Below, in pieces: positions 34,563-43,475 of a stretch of 64,000 bases of DNA (within the stretch, counting starts at the first letter, position 1; each line of letters begins with the position of its first letter). A program made the translations under genes and the position numbers. Source of the stretch: Acidobacteriota bacterium (lineage in GTDB: Bacteria > Acidobacteriota > Vicinamibacteria > Vicinamibacterales > UBA8438); NCBI GenBank assembly GCA_026708265.1, contig JAPOVI010000021.1:21363-85362 (forward strand), written 5' to 3'. The notes under the pieces are model-generated. The model saw only the letters and a program-made list of their open reading frames with translations. It was not told the origin of the DNA and searched no databases.

Positions 34563-34993
34563 ACACGCCGACACTGTCACTGCCGCGGCCGGCTGGGGAG
34601 CTATGGCGAAGAATCGGGGCAACGGTGCGCGAGGAAGTCAGGAGCATCACCGGGTCGTTCGACGACGGGGAAGGGAAGCTCGACAACGCGCTGTATACGG
34701 CGTGCTGCATCCGGACGCGCGATGGCGCTATTGAGGTGACGACGGCCACCAGAGCGCAAAGCGAGAAGACGAGGCGCATCGAGACCGCGAATGCAGAGCA
34801 CGACTTCGAAGCGGCAGGGCTGAACGCCTACCTGCGCGCGAAGGGACCGGGGGCCGAGGCGTTGCTCGATTACGCCCGCGAAACGTGCGCGCGGTACCAG
34901 GACAGGCTCGTGTTCGAGGCGGATGCGGGCGGAGTGAAGGCGTGGCAGACCGCGAAGGCGTCGATGAACGTGGCAACGGCGAATCCGAGATGA
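34559..34993 (+). CDS. Hypothetical protein, last gene of DoxX operon
   Basis: 144 residues, not recognised. It starts at ATG 34559, overlapping the previous stop, with GGAAGAGG upstream. It is polar, with no signal peptide, and predicted mixed helix and strand ('GKLDNALYTACCIRTRDGAIEVTTATRAQSEKTRRIETANAEHDFEAAGLNAYLRAKG'). The stop lies 2 bp from the stop of the convergent acetyltransferase gene. Confidence 0.55.
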   Translation: MNTPTLSLPRPAGELWRRIGATVREEVRSITGSFDDGEGKLDNALYTACCIRTRDGAIEVTTATRAQSEKTRRIETANAEHDFEAAGLNAYLRAKGPGAEALLDYARETCARYQDRLVFEADAGGVKAWQTAKASMNVATANPR

Positions 34994-34995
34994 GC

Positions 34996-35487
34996 TCAGC
35001 TTGACCTCCGGGTCGCGGCCCGCGGCGCCGTGGCAGGGGCGGCCTTCGTGAACAGGGCCGTCTCGGCGCCCGTGTCAGCGTCCGTTGTCCGACCCGCGGC
35101 CCGCCAACCGCGCGCCTCGTAGAACCGGTTGGCAGCGGTGTTCGCGGCGAAGCTCTCCAGCCGGATGACCGTGTGCGCCCCGAAGAGGCGGTCCTCGGCG
35201 TCCGCCAGCAGCGCGCCCCCGATGCCGCGACCCTGCCGGGCGGGATGTACCATCAGCAGGTCGAGCAGGTCGCCGTCGGTGAAGCAGCAGGCAACCACCT
35301 CGCCGGCCTCCTCGGCCACGCGACACGACTCCCAGCGCGATGCGACGTACTTCCCGACGGCATCGTCCGCAAGCCAACGTTCGAGGGTGTCGGCGGGGAG
35401 GAACGCCGCGAAGCTCGCGCGGATCGCCGCGACCACGACCGCCGCGAGCGCCCCGCGGTCGCCGGCGCGCGCGGGCCTGATCGTCAT
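34996..35487 (-). CDS. GNAT acetyltransferase
   Basis: 163 residues from ATG 35487. The longer track ORF is shadow upstream of this point. 'MTIRPARAGDRGALAAVVVAAIRASFAAFLP' is a typical Acetyltransf_1 start. 'LLDLLMVHPARQGRGIGGALLADAEDRL' holds the Q/RxxGxG/A acetyl-CoA loop ('RQGRGIGGAL'), and 'LESFAANTAANRFYEARGWRAAG' is the usual C-terminal segment. Substrate unknown. Confidence 0.87.
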   Translation of the reverse strand: MTIRPARAGDRGALAAVVVAAIRASFAAFLPADTLERWLADDAVGKYVASRWESCRVAEEAGEVVACCFTDGDLLDLLMVHPARQGRGIGGALLADAEDRLFGAHTVIRLESFAANTAANRFYEARGWRAAGRTTDADTGAETALFTKAAPATAPRAATRRSS

Positions 35488-35528
35488 CGTCCCGGTGCAG
35501 CCGGATCGAGGTCCGGACGACCGGCCCG

Positions 35529-35939
35529 TCAGCCGGCGTCCGTTTGGTCCAACCGCACGATGTGGCGGGGCGGAAAGCCGGTCACGAGGAGGAACGCGAG
35601 GGGGCGCGAATGTTCGCCGTCGACCCGCGCGTACTCGTCGCCGGCCACGGGAACGGCCATGTAGTTCCGCGTCTCTCCGTCGCGCGTCACCCGCACGCGG
35701 GGATTCGCCAGGAGGCGACGGTGCCAGGCGCGAGGCCAGTGATTGACCGCCACGTAGAGCTCCCCGCCGCTGTTGAGCCCCTGCAGCACGCGGTCGACGG
35801 CGCCGCCGTCCTCGCCCACCGTGGTCAGCACCAGCGTGTCGGGCGTCTCGGGCTGGAAGATGCCGATCAGCGACTCGAAGGCCACGACGATCAGCACGTA
35901 GCTGACGAGCACGATGCCGGCGATCCGGATGGCTCTCAC
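35529..35939 (-). CDS. Membrane-anchored deazaflavin-dependent nitroreductase-like protein
   Basis: 136 residues from GTG 35939, with GGGAG eight bases upstream. One N-terminal membrane anchor is present ('IRIAGIVLVSYVLIVVAFESLIGIF'). The rest follows the Ddn/DUF385 pattern: 'PDTLVLTTVGEDGGAVDRVLQGLNSGGELYVAVNHWPRAWHRRLLANPRVRVTRDGETRNYMAVPV'. Ddn-like proteins bind F420 or FMN and reduce quinones or nitro compounds. No F420 biosynthesis gene is in the window, so the cofactor is unclear. It starts 41 bp before the acetyltransferase gene and is probably co-transcribed with it. Confidence 0.7.
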   Translation of the reverse strand: MRAIRIAGIVLVSYVLIVVAFESLIGIFQPETPDTLVLTTVGEDGGAVDRVLQGLNSGGELYVAVNHWPRAWHRRLLANPRVRVTRDGETRNYMAVPVAGDEYARVDGEHSRPLAFLLVTGFPPRHIVRLDQTDAG

Positions 35940-36031
35940 CGCAAACTCCCTTCGCGCGCTCCAGCCCTCGTTCCGGCCCCGGCTCCCCCGAGGCGGCCTG
36001 AAGCCGCATCCAGCATACGCGACGCTCCCCG

Positions 36032-36922
36032 CTACTGCACGTCGATCCGTATCCGGCAGTGGTCGCTGGTTCCGAATCCCAGGGCATCGTTCATGGCGTG
36101 CACGCGCACCCGGTCGTGGAACCCCCGGGAGGCGAATACGTAGTCGAGCTGGTAGCCGGTGACGACGTCGTGTTCGCGCATCCGGCGCAACTGCCCCTGG
36201 ACGACGTGCGTCGGCACGTTCCTGGTGTCCTTCGGCGTGCCCGGCAGAGGCGACTCCGTCCGTCTCTCGGCGTCCGGCCATTGCGGCCCCAGGAACTCGA
36301 GGCCCAAGACCTGCATCCGGTCGAAGACGGTCCGAGCGCGTACGGGATGCTCCCATCGGCTGTCGTCAGCCGCCCGATAGATCGTGTTGAGATCGCCCGC
36401 GGCGAGCAGGCGGTGCGACGATGGAGCCGAGTGGGAGATGAACGCCGAGATGTCGGAGATGATTCGGTGGGCGGAGCCATCCGTGTAGGCGTAGAGGTTG
36501 TGGCCTTCCGGCCGGGTCGGGGAGCGGTCGGCCTGCGGATGCGGGTACAGCCAGCGCGCGTACATCGAGAACACGAAGAACGGCTCGAGGGCCTGCTTCC
36601 CGCCCCCGAGCGGCGTGACGCGCGCGGCGGCGAGCGTGCGCGAATCGCTGACCGCGATCGTGTCCAGGGGCAGGACGTCACGCTCGGGAGCAACGGGGTG
36701 GAACACGTCGACCCGTACCCGGTCCGACAGCCGGACGATCGCGGGCCACATGCGCGACCGATTCCAGTTCCACGCCGTTTGTTCACCGAGAGTGCTCGCC
36801 ATGCACGCGGCCGCCCCCTTTCCCACTTCCTGCAGCAGGGCGACATCCACGTCGGGCATCTCGGCGAGCTCCAGGAACGCATCGCGGCTGCGGTTGATGT
36901 TCCAGCAGACGATCCTGACCAC
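36032..36922 (-). CDS. Endonuclease/exonuclease/phosphatase family protein
   Basis: 296 residues from GTG 36922, with GGGAGG six bases upstream. Most of the 559-residue track ORF upstream is shadow. 'VRIVCWNINRS' carries the conserved Asn, 'DVALLQEVGKG' the metal-binding Glu, 'LLAAGDLNTIYR' the catalytic GDxN, 'QLDYVFASRG' the next Asp, and 'TSDHCRIRIDV' the C-terminal SDH. All core residues of the Mg-dependent EEP fold are present. There is no signal peptide. Targets could be DNA, RNA or phosphoesters. Confidence 0.84.
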   Translation of the reverse strand: MVRIVCWNINRSRDAFLELAEMPDVDVALLQEVGKGAAACMASTLGEQTAWNWNRSRMWPAIVRLSDRVRVDVFHPVAPERDVLPLDTIAVSDSRTLAAARVTPLGGGKQALEPFFVFSMYARWLYPHPQADRSPTRPEGHNLYAYTDGSAHRIISDISAFISHSAPSSHRLLAAGDLNTIYRAADDSRWEHPVRARTVFDRMQVLGLEFLGPQWPDAERRTESPLPGTPKDTRNVPTHVVQGQLRRMREHDVVTGYQLDYVFASRGFHDRVRVHAMNDALGFGTSDHCRIRIDVQ

Positions 36923-36961
36923 ATCCGGCCTCCCTCGCGGCGGGTCCCCGACGCAGCATCG

Positions 36962-37002
36962 CCCCGCCCGCCCCGCCCCGCCCCGCCCCGGCCCGGCCCG
37001 GC
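36962..37002. repeat. Short CCCCG-type tandem repeat
   Basis: Pure G/C run of repeated CCCCG/CCCGG units in the 163 bp between two minus-strand genes. It is an assembly- and slippage-prone tract. No gene is seen here. Confidence 0.8.
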
Positions 37003-37085
37003 GCCTTGCGCCGAGTCGCGGCGAGCATCCGGCAGCGTTCGTGCCGGGAGGTGCGCTGCTGCTCTTCCGCGGCCCGGCGACGTTT

Positions 37086-38624
37086 CTACCGGCCCGCCGG
37101 GCGCACGCTGTAGTTCTCGTTGCGCCACATCCGCATGCTCCCGTCGGGCCGCGCCTCGAAGACGAACTCCTCGCCCAGGGCGCCGTTGTCGCGGACTCGC
37201 CGGAAGGTGGCTTCCTCGATGTGGCGGAGCCGGGTGAGGGCCTCCAGTGGGTCGTTGGTGGGGAGCGACAGCACGTGCAGCTCGCCGCCGCGGAGCAGCA
37301 CGGCGAACTCGCCCCCGAAGGACCGCTCGTAGGTGCCGGTGAAGCGGCGCAGCGCCTCCTGCTCGGCGGCGGCGCCGCTCCCGGCGCCCGCCGGGGTGCC
37401 GCCCGCGGGAGCCTCGCCGTCCCGCTGCCGGGCGGCCTGGCGCAGGGCGGGGGCGACGATGTCGTAGGCGGTCTGGGCGAAGCGGCGGGCGTCGACGCCC
37501 TGGCCGTTGGCCGCGAACGCCGTCGCCACGCGATCCTGCGGGCGAAGCAGGAGATGGCTGCGGTAGCCGGGGCAGGAGCCGCCGTGGCCGACGAAGGTGT
37601 CGCCGTCCGACTTCCACACGGAGAACCCCAGCCCGTAGGTGGTCTCGCCGTCGGGCTCCAGCCAGTGCACCCGGTGCATTTCGCGCAGCGTGTTGCGATC
37701 GAGCAGCGCATCGTCGCCGTCGAGCACGCGGAACTGCCACGAGGCGAAGCGCGCCAGATCCTCCACCGTCGAGATGAAGCCCGCCGCGGGGCTGACGCCG
37801 CGCACCTGGTAGTCCGGTACCAGGTGGCGCCGGCCGTCCCGTCCGCGCGCCGTGTAGGCGCTGGCCAGCCGACCGCCCCGGAAGCGGTCCTGGTGGTCGG
37901 TGAACGTGCTCGTCATCTCCAGGGGGTCCAGGATGTTCGCGCGGATGTAGTCGTCGTAGGTCTGCCTGGACGCCGCGGCCACGATCTCGCCGGCCAGCGT
38001 GAGGCCCAGGTTGGAGTACTGGTAGTAGGTGCGCGGCGGATACAGCATCGACTGCGTGGGGAGCCTGGCGACGATCTCGTCGTGGGTCGGGAACGGATAG
38101 TCGGGACCGGTCCAGTACGGCGCCTTCGCTTCGCGCGGAAGGCCCGAGGTATGGGTGAGCAGCCCCTCGACGGTCACCGGCCCCGCCTCCGCGAACTCGT
38201 CCTGGATCCGGAACCACTCCAGGTACTTCGCCACCGGGTCGTCGAGGTCGACCTGCCCCTGGTCGCGAAGCTGCAGCACGCCGACCGCGGTGAACAGCTT
38301 CGAGATGGAGCAGACGGAGTACATCGTCGACGGCGTCGCGGGTTCCTCCCGCTCCACGTGCGCGAACCCGAATCCCTTCGCCCAGACGAGCTCCTGGTCG
38401 TGCACCACGGCCAGCGAGGCACCGGGGATTCCCCCGTAGGCCTGCGCCGCGTCCATCCAGATGTCGAGCAGATGCAGGGCCTCGGCGACGCCGGGGTCGT
38501 CCGCGAGCGGCTGCTGCGCGCGCAGCGGAGGCGCGGTGAGCGCGAGCAGCAGGGAGAGCGCCAGCGCCGCGGCGCCGGGCTTGACGTGGGTCGGCCTCGG
38601 AAGCGGCGTGTGCGGTGTCGTCAT
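37086..38624 (-). CDS. Exported serine hydrolase (beta-lactamase / PBP family) with C-terminal extension
   Basis: 512 residues. A Sec signal is present ('AAALALSLLLALTAPPLRAQQ'). The catalytic SxxK is 'SISK' in 'YSVCSISKLFTAVGVLQL', the second motif is 'YYQYSNLGL' (YSN), and the third is 'VGHGGSCPGYRS' (HGG). All three beta-lactamase-family motifs are intact. Residues after about 400 form a linker and a beta-strand domain ('RFTGTYERSFGGEFAVLLRGGELHVLSL') like DUF3471/lipocalin-type tails of such hydrolases. Likely a periplasmic esterase or D-amino-peptide hydrolase. Confidence 0.85.
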   Translation of the reverse strand: MTTPHTPLPRPTHVKPGAAALALSLLLALTAPPLRAQQPLADDPGVAEALHLLDIWMDAAQAYGGIPGASLAVVHDQELVWAKGFGFAHVEREEPATPSTMYSVCSISKLFTAVGVLQLRDQGQVDLDDPVAKYLEWFRIQDEFAEAGPVTVEGLLTHTSGLPREAKAPYWTGPDYPFPTHDEIVARLPTQSMLYPPRTYYQYSNLGLTLAGEIVAAASRQTYDDYIRANILDPLEMTSTFTDHQDRFRGGRLASAYTARGRDGRRHLVPDYQVRGVSPAAGFISTVEDLARFASWQFRVLDGDDALLDRNTLREMHRVHWLEPDGETTYGLGFSVWKSDGDTFVGHGGSCPGYRSHLLLRPQDRVATAFAANGQGVDARRFAQTAYDIVAPALRQAARQRDGEAPAGGTPAGAGSGAAAEQEALRRFTGTYERSFGGEFAVLLRGGELHVLSLPTNDPLEALTRLRHIEEATFRRVRDNGALGEEFVFEARPDGSMRMWRNENYSVRPAGR

Positions 38625-38763
38625 GCGAATCCTCCTGAGTCAGGATGGAGGCTGTCGGTAGGCGCCGAGGCGCGCGTCCCTCGCGGATCGTCACTCCCAC
38701 CGAAGCGTCACACGATACCGATCATTGTCCAGCGTAGCCGGAGTGCGCCCGGCGCGGCGCGGC

Positions 38764-41700
38764 TCAGAACGCCGCCGCCCGCCGCGGCAACCGCTGCAGG
38801 TCGTCGAGGACGGCATAGGCGACCGGCACCAGAAACAGGGTGATGACGGTGGCGAACAGCACGCCGAAGGCGAGCGAGACCGCCATCGGGATCAGGAACG
38901 CCGCCTCCATGCTGCGGTCGGCCATCATCGGCACCAATCCGGCGAAGGTGGTCAGGGAGGTGACGACGATGGGTCGGAACCGCTGGCCGCCGGCTCGACG
39001 GATCGCGAGCTCGAGCCCGGCGGCGGCGCGCGGCGGAGCGGCCGCCGAGCGGCTCTCCGGGCCGCCGGTTCCTGCGCGGACCCTCCGCTCCCGGTTGATG
39101 AAGTCGACCATGATCAGACTGTCGTTGACCACGACGCCGGTCAGGGCGACGAATCCGAGCAGCGACGTGAACGAGACGTCGAGCCCCATCACCAGGTGGC
39201 CCCAGAGCGCGCCGACGAACCCGAACGGGATGGCGCCCATGATGATCAGCGGCTGCGCATACGAGCGCAATGGAATCGCGAGCAGCGCGAAGATCAGGAT
39301 CAGGGCCAGGACGAACCCCGACAGCAGGCCGCTCACCGCCTCCTCCTGTGCTTCCTGCGTGCCCCGGAACGTGTAGGACACGTCGGGGAACTCGGCGAGG
39401 ACGTCAGGGAGGACACGCGCGCGAAGATCGGCAATGAGGTCCGACGCCGACGCGACCTGCGGGTCGACCGACGCGGTGACGTTCACGGCGCGGCGCCCGT
39501 CGATGCGCCGGATGGAGGAGAAGCCACGCCCCGGTTCCGCGAGCGCCACGTAGCGGAAGGGAACCTCGTCCCCGTCCGGGGTGCGAACGCGCATGTTCTC
39601 CAGGTCGGCGAGTGAGCGCCGCTGGTCGCGGGGGTAGCGCACCATGACCCGGACGTCGTCCCGTCCGCGCTGAATGCGTTGGGCTTCCTCGCCGTAGAAC
39701 GCCTGCCGTACCTGGCGCGCGAGATCCCGCAGCCGCAGCCCGAGCGTCTCGGCCTCGGGGCGGATGTGCAGCCGCATCTCCGCCTTGCCCGCACGAAGGG
39801 AATCGGCGACGCCATGGACGCCCGCGTACTCGGCCAGGCGACCCTTGAGCACGTCGGCGGCGGCCCGCAGGCGGTCGAGGTCCCCCCCGGAGAGCTCGAC
39901 GTCCACGTCTTCCCCGGTACTCAGCAGCGACGTGTGGAGATCGATCGCGACCGCCTCCGGGATCGGTCCGGTCTCCTCGCTCCACAGGATGCCGAGCTGC
40001 TCGCTGGTATGCGAGCGGGATTCCGGGGACGCGAGCTCGATGGTGATCTCCCCGATGTGGGAGGCGGCCACGACGCCGGAGGTTACCCGTCCGAGGCCAC
40101 CGCCGCCGCGCGCCAGTATCGGCTGGTTGCCGATGGTGGTCGCCACGTGCCGGAAGTGGTCGACGCCGGTTTCCTCCCGCAGCCTCGCGCGCAACCGCGC
40201 GGCTCCCGCCTCGAATCCGGCGACCGCGGCCGAGGTGGCCTCGGCCGGCGTGCCCAGCGGCATCGTGATCGAGGCGGTGATGAACGGGTCCTCGATCGAC
40301 GGCGCGAACTGGAAGTTGGTCCGGCCGCCGAGCACGAAGCCGCCCGCAAGCACCAGGGTGGACACGCCGATTGCCGCCGCGACGTAACGCCAGCGGAGAG
40401 AGGCCTCGAGGGCCGGTTCGTAACCCTTGCGGACCACCCACTTGAGTCCGCCCGCCATGCCCTGCTGGAGCCGGCGCCATCGGCCCGCCCGGTCCCGCCG
40501 CCGGGCATGAGCCAGGTGCGCCGGCAGAATGCCGAGCGATTCCAGCAAGGAGAAGACCAGGCAGGGAAGGACGACGAGCGGAACGACCCGGAATACCTGC
40601 CCGTAGACGCCCGATACGAACAGCAGCGGCAGGAACGCCGCCGCCGTCGTCAGGACGGCGTAGACCACCGGCCTGGCGATCTCCCGTGCCCCCTCGATCG
40701 CGCCGCGCAGACCGTCCGCATGCCGCTCCTGGTGGCGGTAGATGTTCTCGCCCACGATGATGGCGTCGTCGACGACGATCCCGAGCACCAGGACGAAGGC
40801 GAAGCAGGAGAGCATGTTGATGCTCAGGTCCAGGCTCGGCATCACCGCGAACGCGCCCAGGAACGCGATCGGGATCCCGAGGCTGACCCAGACGGCGAGG
40901 CGCATCTCGAGAAACAGCGCCAGCACGCCGAAGACGAGCACGAACCCGGCGGCGCCGCTGTTCAGCAGGAGCGCCAGCCGGCCGTTCAGGATCTCCGACT
41001 GGTCCTGCCAGAGCGTCAGCGTGATCCCCTCGGGCAGCCAGGCTTCGGCGCGGTGGACGTAATCGCGCACGGCGGCCGCGACATCGAGCGCGCTCTGCTC
41101 TCCCGAGCGGTAGACGGATACCGTCACCGCCGGAAGGTCGTCGAAGCGGGCACGCTGATCGGTCTCCGCGAAGCCGTCGACGACCGTGGCCACGTCGCCG
41201 AGCAGCAGGCGGCTGCCGTCGGAGCGGGTCCAGAGCGGCAGCTTCTCGTAGTCGTCGCCGCGGTAGGCCTGCCCGACCGTGCGCAGCAGGATCTCGCCGC
41301 GGCCGGTGCGCACCGAACCGCCGGGAAGATCGAGCGAGGACCGGCGAATGACGTTCGCCACCTGGTCGAACGTGAGCCCGTGGCGGCGCAGCGCCACCTC
41401 CGACACCTCGACGGCAATCTCGTACGGCGGAACGCCCACGAACTCGACCTGACCGACGTCGGGCAGGGCGAACAACCCGTCGCGCACGCGCTCGGCGACC
41501 CGCTTGAGCGTCGCGACGTCGGTGGTGCCGGAGATGGCGACGTCCGTCACCTGGTTGCGGGAGATCAGCTCGCGGATGATCGGCTCCTCCGTTTCGAGAG
41601 GAAACGTCGTGATTGCCTTGACGTTGCTCGTCACCTCGTCGAGCACGCGCTGGGCGTCGGCGCCGGTCTCGAGCTCCACGATTACCGAGGCACTGCCCTC

Positions 41701-41958
41701 GGTTGCCCGCGACACGATTTGCCGGACGCCGTCGATGTTGTGGATGGCCTCCTCGATGCGGACGACGACCCCGGATTCGACTTCCTCCGGCGCCGCTCCG
41801 AGATAGGGCATCTCGATTCCGATGCGGTGGAGATCGAGTTCCGGGAACACCATCTCGGGGACGGCCGCTGCACCCGTGAGGCCGCTCACGACGATCGCGA
41901 TCATCAGCAGGTTCGCCGCGACGGGATTGCGGGCCAGCCAGTCGATCGCGCGATTCAC
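38764..41958 (-). CDS. RND efflux permease (AcrB-like), no adaptor on same strand
   Basis: 1064 residues from GTG 41958, with GGGAGG six bases upstream. It starts 'MNRAIDWLARNPVAANLLMIAIVV', the first membrane helix of RND permeases. TM4 holds the proton-relay pair in 'LVLGIVVDDAIIVGENIYRHQ', and the matching C-terminal helix reads 'LTGVVVNDSLIMVDFINRERR'. Two large periplasmic loops and twelve helices give normal size. It exports drugs, lipids or metabolites with a membrane-fusion partner. Divergent from an adaptor plus second permease across 308 bp, so the adaptor may serve both. Confidence 0.88.
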   Translation of the reverse strand: MNRAIDWLARNPVAANLLMIAIVVSGLTGAAAVPEMVFPELDLHRIGIEMPYLGAAPEEVESGVVVRIEEAIHNIDGVRQIVSRATEGSASVIVELETGADAQRVLDEVTSNVKAITTFPLETEEPIIRELISRNQVTDVAISGTTDVATLKRVAERVRDGLFALPDVGQVEFVGVPPYEIAVEVSEVALRRHGLTFDQVANVIRRSSLDLPGGSVRTGRGEILLRTVGQAYRGDDYEKLPLWTRSDGSRLLLGDVATVVDGFAETDQRARFDDLPAVTVSVYRSGEQSALDVAAAVRDYVHRAEAWLPEGITLTLWQDQSEILNGRLALLLNSGAAGFVLVFGVLALFLEMRLAVWVSLGIPIAFLGAFAVMPSLDLSINMLSCFAFVLVLGIVVDDAIIVGENIYRHQERHADGLRGAIEGAREIARPVVYAVLTTAAAFLPLLFVSGVYGQVFRVVPLVVLPCLVFSLLESLGILPAHLAHARRRDRAGRWRRLQQGMAGGLKWVVRKGYEPALEASLRWRYVAAAIGVSTLVLAGGFVLGGRTNFQFAPSIEDPFITASITMPLGTPAEATSAAVAGFEAGAARLRARLREETGVDHFRHVATTIGNQPILARGGGGLGRVTSGVVAASHIGEITIELASPESRSHTSEQLGILWSEETGPIPEAVAIDLHTSLLSTGEDVDVELSGGDLDRLRAAADVLKGRLAEYAGVHGVADSLRAGKAEMRLHIRPEAETLGLRLRDLARQVRQAFYGEEAQRIQRGRDDVRVMVRYPRDQRRSLADLENMRVRTPDGDEVPFRYVALAEPGRGFSSIRRIDGRRAVNVTASVDPQVASASDLIADLRARVLPDVLAEFPDVSYTFRGTQEAQEEAVSGLLSGFVLALILIFALLAIPLRSYAQPLIIMGAIPFGFVGALWGHLVMGLDVSFTSLLGFVALTGVVVNDSLIMVDFINRERRVRAGTGGPESRSAAAPPRAAAGLELAIRRAGGQRFRPIVVTSLTTFAGLVPMMADRSMEAAFLIPMAVSLAFGVLFATVITLFLVPVAYAVLDDLQRLPRRAAAF

Positions 41959-42266
41959 GGCAACCTCCCTCGTCGACCGCGGCTGCTCTGCCGCCCTTGC
42001 CGGCCATTCCGATCACGTCCCGGCGCGCTCCGGAGTCGATACTCGGCCGGTATGGGAGGGAGCCCGCTCGGTTGACGCTCTCGCGCATGCCATGATACTT
42101 GCTTGGATCCGACGAAGGACCAATGAAGCCGACGGGTGCGGCACCCCCGAATCGCGGGCCTGACCGGCGTCAGGGGCGGTGATCTTACGCGTCTGTCGGG
42201 CACCTCGTTCATAGTCGCCGGAACTCGCTACGGGGGCGGCGCCATTCCTACTCGCGGAGGGTTGAG
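41959..42266. other. Divergent control region between two RND operons
   Basis: 308 bp with no gene. Two short palindromes lie close together: GGGTGC-G-GCACCC at 42134-42146 and CCTGAC-CGGC-GTCAGG at 42159-42174. They are candidate operators for a regulator encoded elsewhere. No regulator gene is adjacent. Confidence 0.4.
42134..42174. promoter_or_regulatory. Candidate operator palindromes upstream of RND adaptor gene
   Basis: Two perfect 6-bp-arm inverted repeats 12 bp apart, between the divergent pump genes and about 95-130 bp before the adaptor start. Placement fits repressor sites, but short palindromes are common by chance at this GC content. Confidence 0.3.
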
Positions 42267-43475
42267 ATGCCAGGACTATCCGGCGACTCCGGAAGCCGGA
42301 CCGCGTTGTTCGAGTGGCGCGGCTACGCGCAGTTGCTGCTGATCCTCCTTGCCGTGGCAATCGCCGTGTACTTCGCGCGGGCACCGGGTCGCGTGGAGCG
42401 CGGCTCCGCTTCCGGCCCGGCGCGGGAGGGTGCCCCTCCCACCGCACGGGTGATTCACCCGTCTCCGACCGAGCAGACGTTGACCGTCGAATTGACCGGC
42501 ACGGTGAACCTGGAAGAGAGAGTGCGGGTGGCGTCCGAGGTCGTGGGTCGCGTCGCCTGGGTATCGCCCGACTTCAGCAACGGCGGATCGGTCAGGGCCA
42601 ACGAGACGTTCGTCAGGATAGACCCGGCCGAGTTCGAGTTGCAGGTGGAGGCGGCGGCGATGGCCGTCCGGCAGGCCGACGCCCGCGTATGGGTGGAGAA
42701 GGTCAGGGCGGACGAGGACGTCCGGGCATTCGAGCGCGCGAACCCGGGCGTCGAGGCGTCCGAGGGGGTCCGCCGCCTGCCATCGATAGCGGAGGCGGAA
42801 GCGGGGCTCAGGAAGGCGCAGGCCGAGTTGAAGCTGGCCGAGTTGCGCCTGGAGCGCACGGCAATAGCCCTGCCCTACGACGGGCGGGTGTTGATCTCGG
42901 ACGTCGACGTGGGGGAGCTGGTGGGTCCGGCGGACCTTGTCGGAGGGCCGGCGTCCCGCCTGGGCATCGTGTATAGGACCCCCGCCCTGCAGGTGGACGC
43001 ACCGATAGAACCACGCGACCTGGGGTACCTGCATCCCGTGATCGGACGCGCGGCCCGAGTCGTCGGACAGACGGGAACGTGGGAAGCGGAAGCGGTGCGT
43101 GTCTCTTCCGTCGTCTCTCCCACGACCCGCCTGGCGTCGGTGTTCCTGAAGTTCGATGAAGACGCGGATCCGGACTCGTTGCCGGCGCCGGGCTCCTTCG
43201 TGGAGGTCGACATCGAAGGACCGGCCTACCAGGACGTGTACGTGCTGCCGGAGTCCGTCCTCCAGGAGCGCGACCGCGTCTGGGTGGTGAAGGACGGGCG
43301 GCTGAGCGCGTTCGCCCCGATGACACTCGGACGAACCGCGGCCGGGCTGGTGGTGCAGGCCTTCGATGCGGGCGACGGCATCGTCGTCGGTCCGCTGCGG
43401 GGAGCCCGTGAAGGGCTGGAGGTCACGGCAGCGGACGCTCCGCCCTCGTCGAACCGAGGGGAGCAGGAACCATGA
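42267..43475 (+). CDS. RND periplasmic adaptor (membrane-fusion protein)
   Basis: 402 residues. One N-terminal membrane segment ('YAQLLLILLAVAIAVYFA') anchors it to the inner membrane. 'VTGTVNLEERVRVASEVVGRVAWVSPDFSNGGSVRANETFVRID' is the first lipoyl half, 'AEAGLRKAQAELKLAELRLERTAIALPYDGRVL' the hairpin return and second lipoyl half. 'VYVLPESVLQERDRVWVVKDGRL' is the C-terminal beta barrel. It bridges permease and outer-membrane channel. Its stop overlaps the next ATG (ATGA). No TolC-like gene is in the window. Confidence 0.88.
   Translation: MPGLSGDSGSRTALFEWRGYAQLLLILLAVAIAVYFARAPGRVERGSASGPAREGAPPTARVIHPSPTEQTLTVELTGTVNLEERVRVASEVVGRVAWVSPDFSNGGSVRANETFVRIDPAEFELQVEAAAMAVRQADARVWVEKVRADEDVRAFERANPGVEASEGVRRLPSIAEAEAGLRKAQAELKLAELRLERTAIALPYDGRVLISDVDVGELVGPADLVGGPASRLGIVYRTPALQVDAPIEPRDLGYLHPVIGRAARVVGQTGTWEAEAVRVSSVVSPTTRLASVFLKFDEDADPDSLPAPGSFVEVDIEGPAYQDVYVLPESVLQERDRVWVVKDGRLSAFAPMTLGRTAAGLVVQAFDAGDGIVVGPLRGAREGLEVTAADAPPSSNRGEQEP

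Noticed and set aside
34122-34993. Prophage or mobile-element remnant
   Set aside because: Two small unknown ORFs look phage-like in size, but they are tightly overlapped with a DoxX-like gene and no integrase, att site or phage gene is nearby.
36962-37002. Possible origin or CRISPR-like tract
   Set aside because: Only a simple G/C tandem run with no spacers, DnaA boxes or AT-rich region.
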